64,000 bases of DNA from Misgurnus anguillicaudatus (GCF_027580225.2 NC_073358.2:45304001-45368000), one strand, 5' to 3'. Shown: positions 35,790 to 48,677, counted from the first letter of the stretch. A program made the numbers and translations. Notes: a model not told the origin generated them from the letters alone.

Positions 35790-36089
35790 TAAAACTGAGA
35801 AAAATGGCTTTAAAGTTTTTACACTAGCCAGCCAAACATGTTGTGGGTAGATTAGTGGTAATGCATTCATGTAATGCCTTGTTAGGAAGAAAATTTTTAT
35901 AGATAAAAACCATGACCACCGTTGTGACCCTTGACTCCCAAAATGCAGACACTGCACTCTGCCTTTGGATGACCTTAAACAACTAAAACACTATTGCAAT
36001 AGCAAAGTGTGCAGTATCTACGAACTAAATGTGTTCATTCAACTTTTTCTCATGCTTCTTAATACATGTTGATATCATGATGTCTGTCT

Positions 36090-36372
36090 ACAACACTGCA
36101 TCTTTCAATTTTCAATTTTCTGTCGATCATAGTACACGATGTAACTACAGAGGAGTCAAGTTTTAAATAGGAAAAATATCAAAACCCTTTTTAAAAAAAA
36201 TTTTGCGCGATGCTAATGGTCTAATCAGATTCAATGGATTATGCTAAACTATGCTAAAAGTGGTTCCGCCAGACCCGGAGATCAGCTGAATGGATTACAA
36301 AACAGTAAAAATCAACTCTAGGGGAGCTGGAAAATGAGCATATTAAAAAAAAAGATAAGTGTCCCTTTAATG
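36090..36372. repeat. Fragment of the 8052-8620 repeat family
   Basis: Minus-strand match to 8075-8330: AATGAGCATATT, GATCAGCTGAATGGATTAC, TGCTAATGG and the AGACCCGGAGATCAGC segment occur in matching order. The inner palindrome is absent. Confidence 0.65.
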
Positions 36373-37670
36373 TATCATTACACCCCTAGTCCCCTAGTCA
36401 TATTACATATATCGGCATTATATTGCCATACTGGCCCACTTAACTCTCTTGATATTGGCATCAGACCTAAAAAAAAAGTATCAGTCACCCACTAAACAAC
36501 ACCAGCTTATCAGCCTATTGCAGCCATATGCAACAATATAAAGCTTGCTGCCCCTGCAAAGAAAATAACCTGCATGGCATCATGGGAAAAAGAAAATCAC
36601 AGGATCAGACCTCATTATCTCCCACAGACAATGTTCTCACTACATCCCAAGTGAGCAGGGGATGGTAATTGATTTGTATAGAGACACTTTTCGAGTGAAG
36701 GGAAAAGGAAAGTGAGTCAAGCAGGTAGGATATAGGCGACAAAACCAAAATCTGTAAACAGCTAAGCTGAACTGAGAATTGCCTGTCCTATTTCTAACTC
36801 TGCATGAAGCCTTCTTTGAGCAATACAAGTGGACATGAAGGATTTAAAAACAATCAGGCTGATTTAGAAGCTTATTCCAGCCCTTCCATTTGTTCAGCTC
36901 AGCTGGAGGTAAGCAAGAACGACACACCAACATAAAGTTACAACCTCACTGCGCATGTGAATCATTCAGAGACAAACCGTGTGAGATTTTACATTGTTTG
37001 CATTAGCGTGTGAAACTAGGGCTGCAATGGGACTGATGCAGACATTCAGACAGGTGTGATAATGAACAGACGGACAGACAGATGGTCAAAATAAATAATT
37101 TCTTAATTCACAAAAAAACCTGGAAAATCCTTTTCTACAAAATAATTTACGACCTTCTGGGGAAAAAGAAATCCACCACACATAGAGAGGAAAGTCATTC
37201 TGAAAACAAGTGAAGTTAGTTTATTCAATTATTGCACCCTAATGATAAAATGGAGCAACATAATGGTTTGATTAATTTCCTTATCACACTAGGCACAAAG
37301 AGTAATTATAGCCCAGTCCACTACTCTACGAATCACCCATCAATCAATTTAAGTACTCTTCACTCTTTACGTTCCCCTCTGCTCAAACAAAACAAATTAC
37401 ACCTCATTCTCTCTCTCCCACCCACTCTGGACAACTTTTGCTCCAGGCCATGGAAATAATGCCAGGCGAACTCCAGATGTTCACACACACATGTATACAC
37501 AAACACACACTCATGCCAAAGACTCTTTGCAACAGCCTGACAATTATTGTCTGGAGAGGCATTGTGGGAAAAGGGCACTGTTCACAATAAGCAATCAACA
37601 GCTTGCCAATCCAGCTTTGCCCAATGCAATAGTGGGCGAAACATATGCTAATGACTTAATAGGTGCATAA
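36373..37670. other. srrm4 intron 1, no feature recognised
   Basis: No transposon ends or exon. Short open frames at 37232-37598 are unsupported. Confidence 0.35.
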
Positions 37671-38358
37671 TATTAAGGCTGCCCTCAACCAAAGATTTTC
37701 CTAGTCGACTAGTAGTCATTCATTTTCCCTATTATTCAGCTAGTCGCACATTTATGATATTAACTTATTATATATATATTATCAGATGCTCCGTCCATCA
37801 TATATATATATGAGTTTCAGGGATGAGAAAGAATATGTGTAACATTGCTAACATTGTTTGTTTTACGTTACAGAGACATATTGAACCATAATAATAAGCC
37901 TATAAAATATAAATTATGCACTAAGGCAGCTCAACGATTTAAATAATTTATAAATGCAAAGTATTACATAAGTTACAATGTACAGCTTTTGCCCTAATCG
38001 AACGAAATGAGTGTTACCTGGTGGCGTCTCATTTGTTGCCTGTGATCTTAATCCCATGCGAATACTAAAAATTTCCCCTGCAAATGATCTACCATATTTT
38101 TCTCAACACCAAAGTCCTGTGATCATGTAAGAACTGTGCAAATTGACAACTCTGTAATGCATCGTCGCATATAATTTTTCAAGCTCTTTGTTTCCTGTGC
38201 TGCTTTTTATGTATCTTTTAATTTTTTTCTGTTTGTGCGCTGCCTGGTCAGCAGCTGAGGAGCATACATACTGTACAGAGACACATCCCTTCACTTTTTA
38301 TGGATTTCCTTGTGCAACTTGAGGGATTTGTTTTATTTTTCATCTTTTAAATGTCTAA

Positions 38359-38805
38359 CAGTGGCGGCTCGTGACTGCTCATCTGAGGGGCGCTTATTCA
38401 AAATAAGTGTTCGGAGTGTCATGTGTGTGGTTCCCTTTTCCAAAATATGTGTTCTGCGTGTCAAGAGATCCTGTGTGCATCACGTATTTTGTCAAAATAA
38501 GTGCCTGCTGCACACGCGTCAAAACCATTTATGATGAAAGAGACACTCACGTTCAGAAAATACACGCAAGACACTCCCTAGTAAACTTTGATTACGCATG
38601 AGATTATGCGAGTATCTGGCAAACGCGAGCGTCTCTTTTATCATAAACCCTTTAGACGCGTCTGCAGCAGGCACTTATTTTGGCATGACGCGTGATGCAC
38701 ACACGATCTCTCAAAGCACAGAACACATATTTTGAAAAAAGGAACCACACACATGACGGGCTACATACATGTTGTCTGTAAAAAAGAAGTCACTGGCCGC
38801 CACTG
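38359..38805. mobile_element. Foldback hAT-type element (CAGTGGCGGC ends)
   Basis: Ends CAGTGGCGGCTCGTGA and TCACTGGCCGCCACTG, arms paired over most of the 447 bp (for example GTGCCTGCTGCACACGCG against GACGCGTCTGCAGCAGGCAC). Perfect 8-bp duplication ATGTCTAA at 38351-38358 and 38806-38813. Confidence 0.82.
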
Positions 38806-39480
38806 ATGTCTAATCAATATTTCCTCATCCATGTTTTCTGACTAATTTTCAAAATGTACAGAACCCTTATTAAAAGAGATCTCTGAGGTGGAGCTGTCAG
38901 CCGTGACATAGTTTGTAAAATAACATAAACAGCAGGATGTTTATTAAAAATTATATTATGAATATCTTTGTTCAATTTAGGATATATAAATTAGAGTCAA
39001 ACGAATGAAAAAATAAATATGTAGCAAATTTATACAAATTTAAACACTTCAAAAAAAACTGAGAGCATTACCATCAAATGAAAACTGATGTTAGAACGCA
39101 AAAATAGCATGAATAAAATATATAGCAGGAAACAAAAACACTATAAAATAAAAACATTGATTTGCCCTTCGTCACTTTCTCCTCTGATATTAGTCTTATA
39201 ACAGCCTACTATAAAAAGGAAACTGAATTTGTTGTCAGGAAAAGCTTAGCTCTGTGTCCTGCTCGCATCGTCTGCGCTGATGGCCTTGACGAGATGGAGA
39301 TGCAGGTGATTGGCAGATCTAGCAAGTTTATAGCATTCCTCAATTTTTGGATACCATGTCCACACGAACGAACACTTGAATATGTGCCTGATAATGGGGC
39401 ACGTTAGTTAACGCTAGTGGGCATGGATAACATTAGTTAACGCTAGCGGGCATGGGTAACGTTGTATCACACTGCTTATA

Positions 39481-39968
39481 CACTCACCTAAAGGATTATT
39501 AGGAACACCATACTAATACTGTGTTTGACCCCCTTTCGCCTTCAAAAGTGCCTTAATTCTGGGCTGAAAGCATTCTTTAGAAATGTTGGCCCATATTGAT
39601 AGGATAGCATCTTGCAGTTGATGGAGATTTGTGGGATGAACATCCAGGGCACGAAGCTCCTGTTCCACATCCCAAAGATGCTCTATTGGGTTAAGATCTG
39701 GTGACTGTGGGGGTCATTTTAGTACAGTGAACTCATTGTCTTTGTGACATGGTGCATCATCTTGCTGGAAGTAGCCATCATAGGATAAGTACATGGTGGT
39801 CATAAAGAGATGGACATGGTCAGAAACAATGCTCAGGTAGGCTGTGGCATTTAAACAATGCCCAATTGGCACTAAGGGGCCTAAAGTGTGCCAAGAAAAC
39901 ATCCCCCATTACACCATTGCATTAATGAGAAATTGAACAGGTGTTCCTAATAATCCTTTATGTGAGTG
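39481..39968 (-). mobile_element. Tc1-like transposon, internally deleted (copy 2)
   Basis: Ends CACTCACCTAAAGGATTATT and the complement of CACTCACATAAAGGATTATT, with TA on both sides (39479-39480, 39969-39970). The minus strand keeps a transposase remnant: FSWHTLGPLVPIGHCLNATAY, then GYFQQDDAPCHK (catalytic Asp region) and further on the Tc1 NPIEHLWD box near 39680. Same missing 5' part as copy 1, so both belong to one deleted subfamily. Confidence 0.85.
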
Positions 39969-40196
39969 TATAAAAAACTTATAAGCTATATATATTTGAG
40001 GCTGAAAGAATAATACATGAACGTTTGCCTGCATAGTATGCACTTCAACTTTTTGATAAAAAATTACCCTCTAGAAGTTATCACTCCACCTTACTCCACC
40101 TCTGTCAATTTTTTTCCTGTGACTAATCAACTAATTGAAATTTATTCAAACAAGCTCATCCTGGTCAAGTAATGGTCAAGCAGCCCTAGTGCATAT

Positions 40197-41411
40197 GGAG
40201 CATGATCTGTCTGTATGTATGCATTATTTTCTGTGCTTGTGGTAAAAAAGCTATTTGTCAGGAAGTAAAAAAGTTGCCTAAACTGATCACAACATGATTA
40301 CGATTTTTTATAAGAACTTCCCAGGAGGTGTCGATTAACAGAACTATGATCATCTCTAAGTAAAAACAGATTCTCTTTCTCTCTGTGTGTTAAACATTAA
40401 AATGTTATGCCTCATGAGATTTCTAAATGCATTGAGAGTCTGCTGGAAGAGCTCCATCTCATCCTAAGTAAACCAAAATGCACATGGTCTGTACTTGTCA
40501 AAGACAGAATTATGGAATCAAGAAAATAAAACCTGAAGGGGTCAATATGCTACAGAAAACACTCAATTTGCATTTATATGTAAACAAACATAAATGTCTA
40601 AGTGTATGTGTAACCCTAATTAAAGGTTTTAGTTCAAAGCATTTCAGCATATGTAAATCATGCACACTTGAAGTAGCTGACTGAATAAGCTATTATTTAA
40701 ATGAGTACTTTTCAATCAGTATTCATTCAAACAATATTTCCTTGTACAGCAAAATACATATACTACATAATGCAGCACAAAGCATATGTAAAATTCTCCC
40801 TTATCTGTTTTACTAAAGATGCTACCAAATTTAAATTGCAATTAAAGATCTGAAGGAATATCTAAGGAAGATTAAATAGGTGTCTTACAGTCTAGGTACC
40901 TTTGGCTCTTCTCTGTGCGGCCTCTGCCATGTTTCACAGGTCTTGGGACACAGACCCCAACCAATCACCCTATTTGCCCATTCCTGCAGACACTCTTCAA
41001 ATTCCATTAGCTTCACAGCCTCCCATGCATTACAAGCCAATTTATTTCATTTCATTAACTTCTATCAAAAAGCCTTCATGATTGCAGGAAGACAGAAAGG
41101 GGAGAATGCAGCACGGGACAAAGAGTTCCATCTCCAGAAGGAAAATAAAGGAGTTAATCAAAGGTGTTCGTTCCTCATTGCCTAAAGTGATGCACTATGC
41201 TCTAGATGTATTTGAGATAAGTGTGAATGTCATGGAAATTGTTAAGAAATGTCTGGGTCATATTTCACCCCATAATAAAGTAAATTATATTTTGCACTAA
41301 GAAACCACAGCTAATTTTCTGATCTTCTACACTTTATAGATTTGTACAGCGTGATAAAGTATATATATCATAATAGTTTCTGATTCTGTTTCCATGTATG
41401 TGGGCTCCTTG
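40197..41411. other. srrm4 intron 1, no feature recognised
   Basis: AT-rich; no exon or transposon ends. The frames at 40880-41185 and 41082-41300 lack splice or domain support. Confidence 0.35.
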
Positions 41412-43174
41412 CACTGTAAAAATGCAGCATTTTTGTCAAATCAACACATGAAGAGTTTGATTCCCAAAGCGATAAACTGCATTTTTTTAATAGTTACCAC
41501 CCAGGTCAGTATTAAAAAGTAAATTCTTAACTTTATGCAAAATCTGATATCCGCCGTGTTATTCTGTCATCTTTTCTCCATTTTTTCCAAACTGCGACAA
41601 ACACCAGTCTTCATTCTCTGCAGAATGCATGCAATAAATCCGCTCAACAAATCACAGCGCACTATTCCACGCGTTGTTAAACCTGTGGTGGTTTACTGTG
41701 ACGGGGAAGAAACGTAAGCCATTAAAATGTAATTATTTAAGCAAGGCACTCGGGCGAAGGAAAAATGCCGGCTGTTGCTTGTTCTCACACAAGAGCATCA
41801 AGCTTCTGTCATGCAAACACATTGACCCCAGCGGATTTTATGTAAAACTTTTCATTATTTAAGCGAAGCCAACGAAAATCGAGCAGGACCAAAACATTTT
41901 ACAGCTGATCGCTGTCAAAAAAGTTCAGCGACGACGTCCCAAGTATGACAGCAGCAACGACAGCATTCTTATGACAAAGTGTTTTGATTAATGCCATTAA
42001 TGTTTATTTTTATCAGTGTATACCACTAATTAACTAAATGAATATAACATGGCAAAGATGAATGCACATTTATATATTTATTCAATAGATTTATAGCATC
42101 TTGAAAAAAAACTTGAATTTATTGCATTTTGTGAAAAAAATAATCAGTTTTTATAATAAATCTTTGAAAATCAAATTATGGATTTGAATTTGTAATGTTA
42201 TTATACCCTAAAGATGCTATGTGAAAGTTTATAACAGAAAATGGTGGTTTTCATCTTGTCACTTTCTTGGTACTGTATAGTAAACCAAGTACACTCAAAA
42301 AAATTATTCATTGGATTAACTCAATAAAATTGTAGGCAGGATTTCCATCCAATAAAAATGTGTACCCCTAACTCATAAAAAACTGCTTTACACAATAAAA
42401 ATATATTAAGTTAGTCCAACTCAATTTAAAGGAAATGGCAATACTCAATTAATTGGCTCAACTCAATTTAGTGTAGTCTGAATAACTCGATTTAGAGTAG
42501 TTTAAATAACTTAATTCTGTTATTTTATATAAAACATTTTTATATCATACTAATTAGCATAAGCACATGTTAGCATGCTAATAATAATAACATATGATAC
42601 TTTGGATGAGCATGTGAGAAGAGATTGATCTCCAAACAGGCATTAACACCGTTAGTGCTCATTGAGAGAAATATGTCACATCCACAACCTAACCACAAGC
42701 AGCACTCTTCTGCACGAAACAATTTGAAAAAATATAACACAAACGCTTCTAAATCAATAAGATAAACGGACATTAAACACTATTAAGTCTTTCTCTTTAC
42801 CTTAAATGCATAAAATAACACTTAATTAAAAATACTCTCCAAAAGCAGTTGCATGCAAAGCATGCTGGGAAATTCTTTTTCCAGAACCCAGACTCAAACT
42901 AATTGTGTTAACACAATTAAAAAGAAATCAATAAATTATAGTACATATTCATTTTGTGTTAGACTAATTAAATATATATACTTATTGCTCTTAATGAGGT
43001 ATTTTAAATCAATTGAACACAATTTTAATGTGTCATTTCTAAGAAGACCTTGAATAATTTTTTTGAGTGTACTCGATTAAATGATGTTCACACAAGGAAT
43101 ATAAATATTTTGTGTTGCATATACATGAATATTTTGTGTAAATTCAAAGACCCATTATGTCAATTTTTTCAGTG
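41412..43174. mobile_element. Possible CACTGTAAAAATG-ended element enclosing another (tentative)
   Basis: Starts CACTGTAAAAATGCAGC at 41412 and may end at CAATTTTTTCAGTG near 43174, with the TA-flanked element 42292-43069 inside. The pairing of these two ends is weak; they could belong to separate fragments. Confidence 0.35.
42292..43069. mobile_element. CACTCAAAAAAATTATTCA-ended element, TA target
   Basis: Inverted ends CACTCAAAAAAATTATTCA and TGAATAATTTTTTTGAGTG, TA on both sides (42290-42291, 43070-43071). 778 bp, AT-rich, non-coding, with repeated AACTCAATT words on the left. Confidence 0.78.
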
Positions 43175-44100
43175 TAGTTTTAACCTGATGCTGCATTTTT
43201 TTTCCATCATGACATTTGTGTTGCTAACGCAGTGCCCCAATGGTTGAATTACACGAACAACTACAATTGTTCGGTAAACCCTATGAGAGTAAGTGCCTTC
43301 ACTGGGGGACTGTAATTCTTCTTGTAGGTCATAATTAACAATGCTAATATCACCTTCATTAACATATTCTGGTTTGTACTCTTTGTTGAACATACCCTGT
43401 ATCCCAATGACTCACAAAGCCCATCAGCTAGTCTGTTAATTATTCTTCAAAATCAAGTTTGAGAAGATGAGGTTTCTTATGCAATGATAGAGGCTCCTGT
43501 AGTGTTTCATGATAAGCCCAATCTCTATGACAGTTCTTCTTTTCCTCTGGGGTAAGTCAAAAAAACTGCCTCTCAATACACAGCTAACAGACAATAAGGA
43601 ATAAAGGAGCCAATCAGTAGGCACACTGTAGCTAATTACAGTGAAAGAGAAGCGTGGAGGATGTCAGCTGGGGTTGCTGATTGGAGTGTGGCATTTCTGA
43701 GGGTGCAAAGGGTCCACCATTAACACATCATGCATGGTTCACTGCAACAGATTTAGCTTCTTAGCACACAGAAACTCAATCGAGCGCCTGGCTTAGATGT
43801 GGGCCAGTTGCCACTCAGAAGTAGCGGCCCAGGGAATTTGATTGAAAAGATGAGAGGGCTGGTCCAAACCCGTGGGCTTCATTTTATACACAAAAGAAGA
43901 CAGATGGCTCGGCTTGAGATGAGAAACTTCTGATTTGTATTTCTTTCCTCCTTTTGATTTATTTGGGAAGATTTCTTTCTCCATTAAGTAGAGGGACAGG
44001 AACTTAGCAGGAAGTCTGTAAGAAGGAGGCCAATTAATTTCAGGCATGCTGGTTTTAGATGGCTAAGGAGATGAGCAAAAACCAAACACAAAAACATTTC
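43175..44100. other. srrm4 intron 1, no feature recognised
   Basis: Repeat-poor. 43640-44050 has balanced composition but no exon with valid splice sites. Confidence 0.35.
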
Positions 44101-44530
44101 ACGTTAATTGCTTACTTCAACCAAACTCTACTACATTATAGGTAAAAATAAGAGTGGTATATTTAAGCTTTGAAGTAGAGAGTAATGAGCAATTCCTGTG
44201 TTATGGATGTGACATTTTTCTGTTAAGGACGTGACAATTCTAAAATTTGCACTTAACTATGGAAAAAATGCTTTAAGAACTTTAACCAAAAGGTTGCCAA
44301 TGTATTTAAACCACCACATTTTGGCGTCTGAGATATTAGTATGGTTAAAAATTGGAACTTTACTTTTCATAAAAATGTTGACTTGCATTGAATTGCCCTA
44401 ATTTTGTTAATTTCAATGGAAGCTTGGTGACTTCCGGCAACATGAGCGACAGTGATTTTTGTAGACAGGAAGTGGTCATGTCCATTTGCACAAAAAAGTT
44501 AAGAAAAATTTAACTTTATGAAAATGAGTA
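44101..44530. repeat. Probable dispersed repeat (no ends found)
   Basis: Contains segments that look repeat-like to me (TTTGGCGTCTGAGATATTAG, GTGACTTCCGGCAACATGAG), directly abutting the helicase-bearing repeat. Low certainty. Confidence 0.35.
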
Positions 44531-44540
44531 GGAATTTTTA

Positions 44541-45375
44541 GCCAGGGTGCTAGCCGAATTTAGCCCTGCCCACAACATTGTAGGCTTGGGGAAATTCGGT
44601 ATGGAGTCACTTCGTTGTGGTGCTACTATGCTAGAACAAAAACTGCCGGACCAATCAAATTGTCAGGGAGGGCTTTATACGATGATGGACAGATGATCAA
44701 CAGTAACGTAATCAACCACGCCACCAAAGAGCGCTTGTGTTGAATCCGTTTACAACAAAGATGGCTGCCACTGAAGAATTGAGATATGAATATTCTGTCA
44801 TCGAGTCCTAGAAGATATCGACAGCGTATTGATTTTAAAAGAGGAACAGAGAAACGCGATCAATACATTTGTTGATCCGAAATATGTTTTGCTGTCCCTC
44901 CTCCGGGTTTCGGCAAAAGTTTATTTTATCAGCTGACTCTGATGGTCGCTAAGAAGATGGAACACAATGAAAATGGGCAACTCGGCGTGCACAACAACGT
45001 GGATATATTACTAATGTCGTTGCCAGCTCCTTTTCGGAAGCTCGTGGATGAAGTTCATCTTACTTACAAATGGTAAGAGATAGTCTGACTGTATGATTCA
45101 GTAAATAACTCACAATGTTGTGATATGAATGAAATGTTGTAAACATAGTAGGTGTCGATGTATGTTCCCTAACTCAGACGTAGTACAATCATAATGTTAG
45201 TGTCATTGTAGTGAAATAACTAGCAGTTCGGTCAGGCTGCAAAAGACGCCATTTCAACATACGTCGCACACTCGGTTGCTCTGATTGGTTATAGGTCTGT
45301 CCAGCTGAGTGCAGAGGCATTTTTTGTCCTTGTTTGGTTTAAACACGCCCTATAATCACGGTTTCAGACTCAAAT
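44541..45375 (+). pseudogene. Repeat carrying a broken RecQ-like helicase 5' exon (copy 2)
   Basis: Same layout as 26962-27840: TAGCCCTGCCCAC, the block ending ATGATGGACAGATGATCAAC, ATG at 44761 with MAATEELRYE, then an in-frame TAG near 44808. The Walker A region is damaged (PPPGFGKS-like around 44904-44924). VDEVHLTYKW lies before the donor TGGTAAGAG near 45071. It retains a segment (QLTLMVAKKME-like, around 44929-44965) deleted from copy 1. Both copies are dead but complement each other in what they retain. Confidence 0.6.
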
Positions 45376-46251
45376 TCTGCAATTTTTTGGAGCGACTACC
45401 AAAGGGAGTAAAGCAGTGAAATGAGAGAATGTTTGTTTACTTACTTATTTGTTTATAATTGTTACTATAGGACAATTAGAATTAGGAATGGCTCCTAACG
45501 ACCTCTTGAAAGAGATTGGTAACACACAGCGACAAAGTCACTGGCAGTGTGCATGCAGCATTAGTTAGCATATCTGAGGTGAATGAGGAGGGAAACAGTA
45601 AATGTCTGTACTCTCAGATAAAACTGGCAAATGCAAATATAGCTTATTATCTTTCAATTGCACATGACTAAAAATAGAATCACAAGCAATGGAACCTGCA
45701 AGCTCCCTCCAAATGTGACACCGGCAGAAATTTCATACACAGATCACAAATACATAAAAAGACTTCGGCAAAATAGAATTACTTGGTAGTTATTCTTCAA
45801 TGAGGCCAACTTTAAAATATTTGTTAACTTTTTCAATAATTTTAACAAAAACATGTTTAACATTTAGAGCTGTCGGGAATGTCAAAGTACTTTATAGAAC
45901 ATCTCAGCAAAAAAAAAAAAATCTACTTATCAATTTGCTGTAGCTGCATTGTGGCAAAAAATGTCCTATATACAGTAAATTTCTGTTTAAACCTTTAACA
46001 AAATATAAATATCGGTAAATTGTAATTACAATCTAGGTTTTACTTCTGCTGTGTTTCCCATGAATTCATTTACTTGTGGCTGTGCTCGGCTGTTACTCTG
46101 AAGCCTGGTTCATACTGGACTTGTCTACGGTTGGTACAAGCGGCGAATAAGCGCAAGACTTCATGTGACAGCGTGTGCAACATTTTTTTGTGCGGAAGCG
46201 TCTAGTGCCCACGGCTCGGCATCCGAAAATGACCGAACTCAAAGCATATTA
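45376..46251. other. srrm4 intron 1, mostly no feature
   Basis: 46100-46240 (GCCTGGTTCATACTGGACTT, GCGGCGAATAAGCGC) looks like one end of a decayed GC-rich element. The rest is unassigned. Confidence 0.35.
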
Positions 46252-47160
46252 CACTGTAAAAAAAAATCTGTAGAAATTACAGTGTTACTTGCAGCTGGTT
46301 GCCGGTAATTTACCGTAGATTTAAATTTATGTTATCAACTGGCAACATTTTGTTCAAAGTTAAATGAACCTTAAACATTTACAAGTCTTTGTCTTTACAG
46401 TGTAAAAATAAAATAACAGCATCAAGCATTTTGGGAAACAAAATGTGAAGCAAAAACAGAAAAAGGTTTATTATGATTTTTGGTTCCCAGAATGCTTTGC
46501 ATGAGGCTGTTATTTTAGTTTTAGTCTGTAAAGACAAATACCTGTAAATGTCAACCCATCCTCACCCCATGTCGTCAATATTTGACGACACTTGACCATT
46601 CGTCAATATGTGACGGGGAGGGTATACCTTTCGCGTCATTTTTTGACTAACTGGGGACTTCAATACTATTACGTCCGTTGCATTCTCTTTCCTATTTTCT
46701 TACCATTTTCGCGTCGGTTCAGGGCCAGATTTACATAATGACATCCCTACCCAAACCTAACTCTAACCCCAACGCCAGGTGACAACTGTCGTACCTAACT
46801 CTAACCCCAACGCCAGGTGACAACTGTTTAATTTCGCGTACACTGTTTAATTTTGCGTAATCTAACCCTAAACCGACGCGAAAATGGTAAGAAAATAGGA
46901 AAGAGAATGCAACGGACGTAATAGTATTGAAGTCCCCAGTTTGTCAAAAAATGACGCGAAAGGTATACCCTCCCCGTCACATATTGACGAATGGTCAAGT
47001 GTCGTCAAATATTGACGACATGGGGTGAGGATGTGTTGGTAAATGTTTAATGTTCATATAACAAAATGTTACCAGTAAATAACATAAATTTAAATATATG
47101 GTAAGTTACCGGCAACCAGCTGCAAGTAACTGTAATTTCTACAGAATTTTTTTTACAGTG
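46252..47160. mobile_element. CACTGTAAAAAAAAATCTGT foldback element, TA target, interrupted
   Basis: Ends CACTGTAAAAAAAAATCTGT and its complement, then TTGCAGCTGGTTGCCGGTAA and its complement further in; TA on both sides (46250-46251, 47161-47162). The right arm is interrupted at 46552-47038 by a variable-arm foldback. The intact left arm shows the empty site. Confidence 0.8.
46552..47038. mobile_element. Variable-arm foldback element (member 2)
   Basis: Ends CAACCCATCCTCACCCCATG and CATGGGGTGAGGATGTGTTG. Arms share CGTCAATATTTGACGACAC and ACTGGGGACTTCAATACTAT with member 1. The loop has TTACCATTTTCGCGTCGGTT and CATCCCTACCCAAACC, plus an internal direct duplication of about 35 bp (AACCCCAACGCCAGGTGACA occurs twice). 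Duplication GTAAATGT at 46544-46551 and 47039-47046, confirmed by the uninterrupted host arm. Confidence 0.78.
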
Positions 47161-47162
47161 TA

Positions 47163-48670
47163 GTTACCCATTATTCACCTATCCTCCTGGTGCTCCCACA
47201 AATAAATTGCAAGTCTGTGGAAAACACTGTTCTGGTTATAAAAAATTTTGCTATGATTATTTTCACCTTACATGTTTATCTATTCATTAGAATCCGTATC
47301 AATTTTTATTGTTGGAAGTTAGTCTACTTTCCTTATGGAGCGATAATCCACGTCTTTTCCTCAGTAATGAGTGTGTACTGACATCTCATAGTCAGAGAGG
47401 AAGGATGATTGTAACAGCGCTGAACCGAACGCATGGCCAATGTACTGTGCAGTGAAGCAGGACTAAGCAGCTTCACACTGAGACTCGAAATGGAAACCAC
47501 AAATCATTGATTATTTCAGTCCTGACTGAGTCCCTCTCTCTGAGGAGAATGCCATTTGTGAAGGATGGAGCCCAAGTCGTTAAAACCAAGCCCCATCAGA
47601 GCAGTCTTAATTATTCCAGCCTATCAACAATACACCATTTGTGAGCGGGAGGTTCATTTTATTACAGCCCAGGGAGTATACTTGCAGAAAGAAATACCGG
47701 AAAACACTAAAGCAACCAATCTGTATGTGTAAGCGACTCTCTGATTATGTTATTAAATTAGAGCATGAATAATTAAGTGGAAAACAGACAGATGTGTCCA
47801 TCTTGAGATGTATTAAATGACTTTACATTATCTCCGAGACCAATTCATCACGCACAGCCACAGGTGTGAAATTTACATAAAAGTGATTTAAATATAGGTT
47901 GAATCTCAGGAGAAAAGATTTTACTAATTTTAATCATACATGCTCTCTTAATACATCAAGTTATTTTCTAAAACTTGAGCCAACATTGTAAAAATAATTC
48001 AATCTACATTACTTAAACTGAAAACTTTAATTGCCAGCTCAAATTTTAAAGTAAAATCAAAGTGGTGGCAAAGTGTCAAGCTGCTGAGAAACGTTTGCAG
48101 ATTGCGCTTGCATTTACTGTACGACCGAATATTATGATGATGAAAATATTTTGCAATGCATTCATATTTTCTTAAATGTTATTTAATATCACCCTGTTAA
48201 TTTAAACATGAAATGCTCCCTGAAAAACAAAGACAAACATCCATTTCTTTCCACTGGCAAGACATCTGCATGCGGCTAAGAGTTGAGTAGTGCGGTCCTG
48301 ACGAGAACCAGATACGGTAATTACCGTGATAGCTGAGAGGAAGAAGCAACAGCATCATTTCTTGACTTGAAATCCACCACACTCCACAAGCCCCCTCCTC
48401 TCTTTCGGCCTTTGCTATGCAAAACAGCTCTTTGAATAATTTAGAAAGCGCTTTTTACGAGCAACCAACACATTTCATCACAGCACTCTTTTCAAAATAA
48501 TGAAACTGAACGAAATATGATGAAACTGTTTCACTTCATAGTATGTCTTCTTTCTAATTCAATTTAAATCACCAATATGATTATAATATTGACAGTAAGT
48601 CAGGGTCTCTGTAAATATTACATTTAATTAGGTAAGCTTTTCTTTTACGCATAGTATTCTTATTACTGAT
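47163..48670. other. Repeat-free intron 1 segment, candidate regulatory DNA
   Basis: No transposon ends. 47460-47860 has balanced composition and homeodomain-like TTAATTA/TAATTAAG words. No splice-supported exon. Confidence 0.3.
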
Positions 48671-48677
48671 GCATTTA

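Larger units (their letters stand above)
37671..40188. mobile_element. hAT-like element (GGCTGCCC/GCAGCCCTA ends), hosting two insertions
   Basis: Left TATTAAGGCTGCCC with CTAGTCGACTAGTAGTC just inside; right GTGACTAATCAACTAATTG then CAAGCAGCCCTA. The 8-bp duplication has one mismatch (GTGCATAA 37663-37670, GTGCATAT 40189-40196). It carries the elements at 38359-38805 and 39481-39968. Confidence 0.6.

Noticed and set aside
46680..46870. Telomere-like CCCTAA words inside the variable-arm foldbacks
   Set aside because: They are scattered parts of the conserved core, not a tandem array, so not an interstitial telomere.
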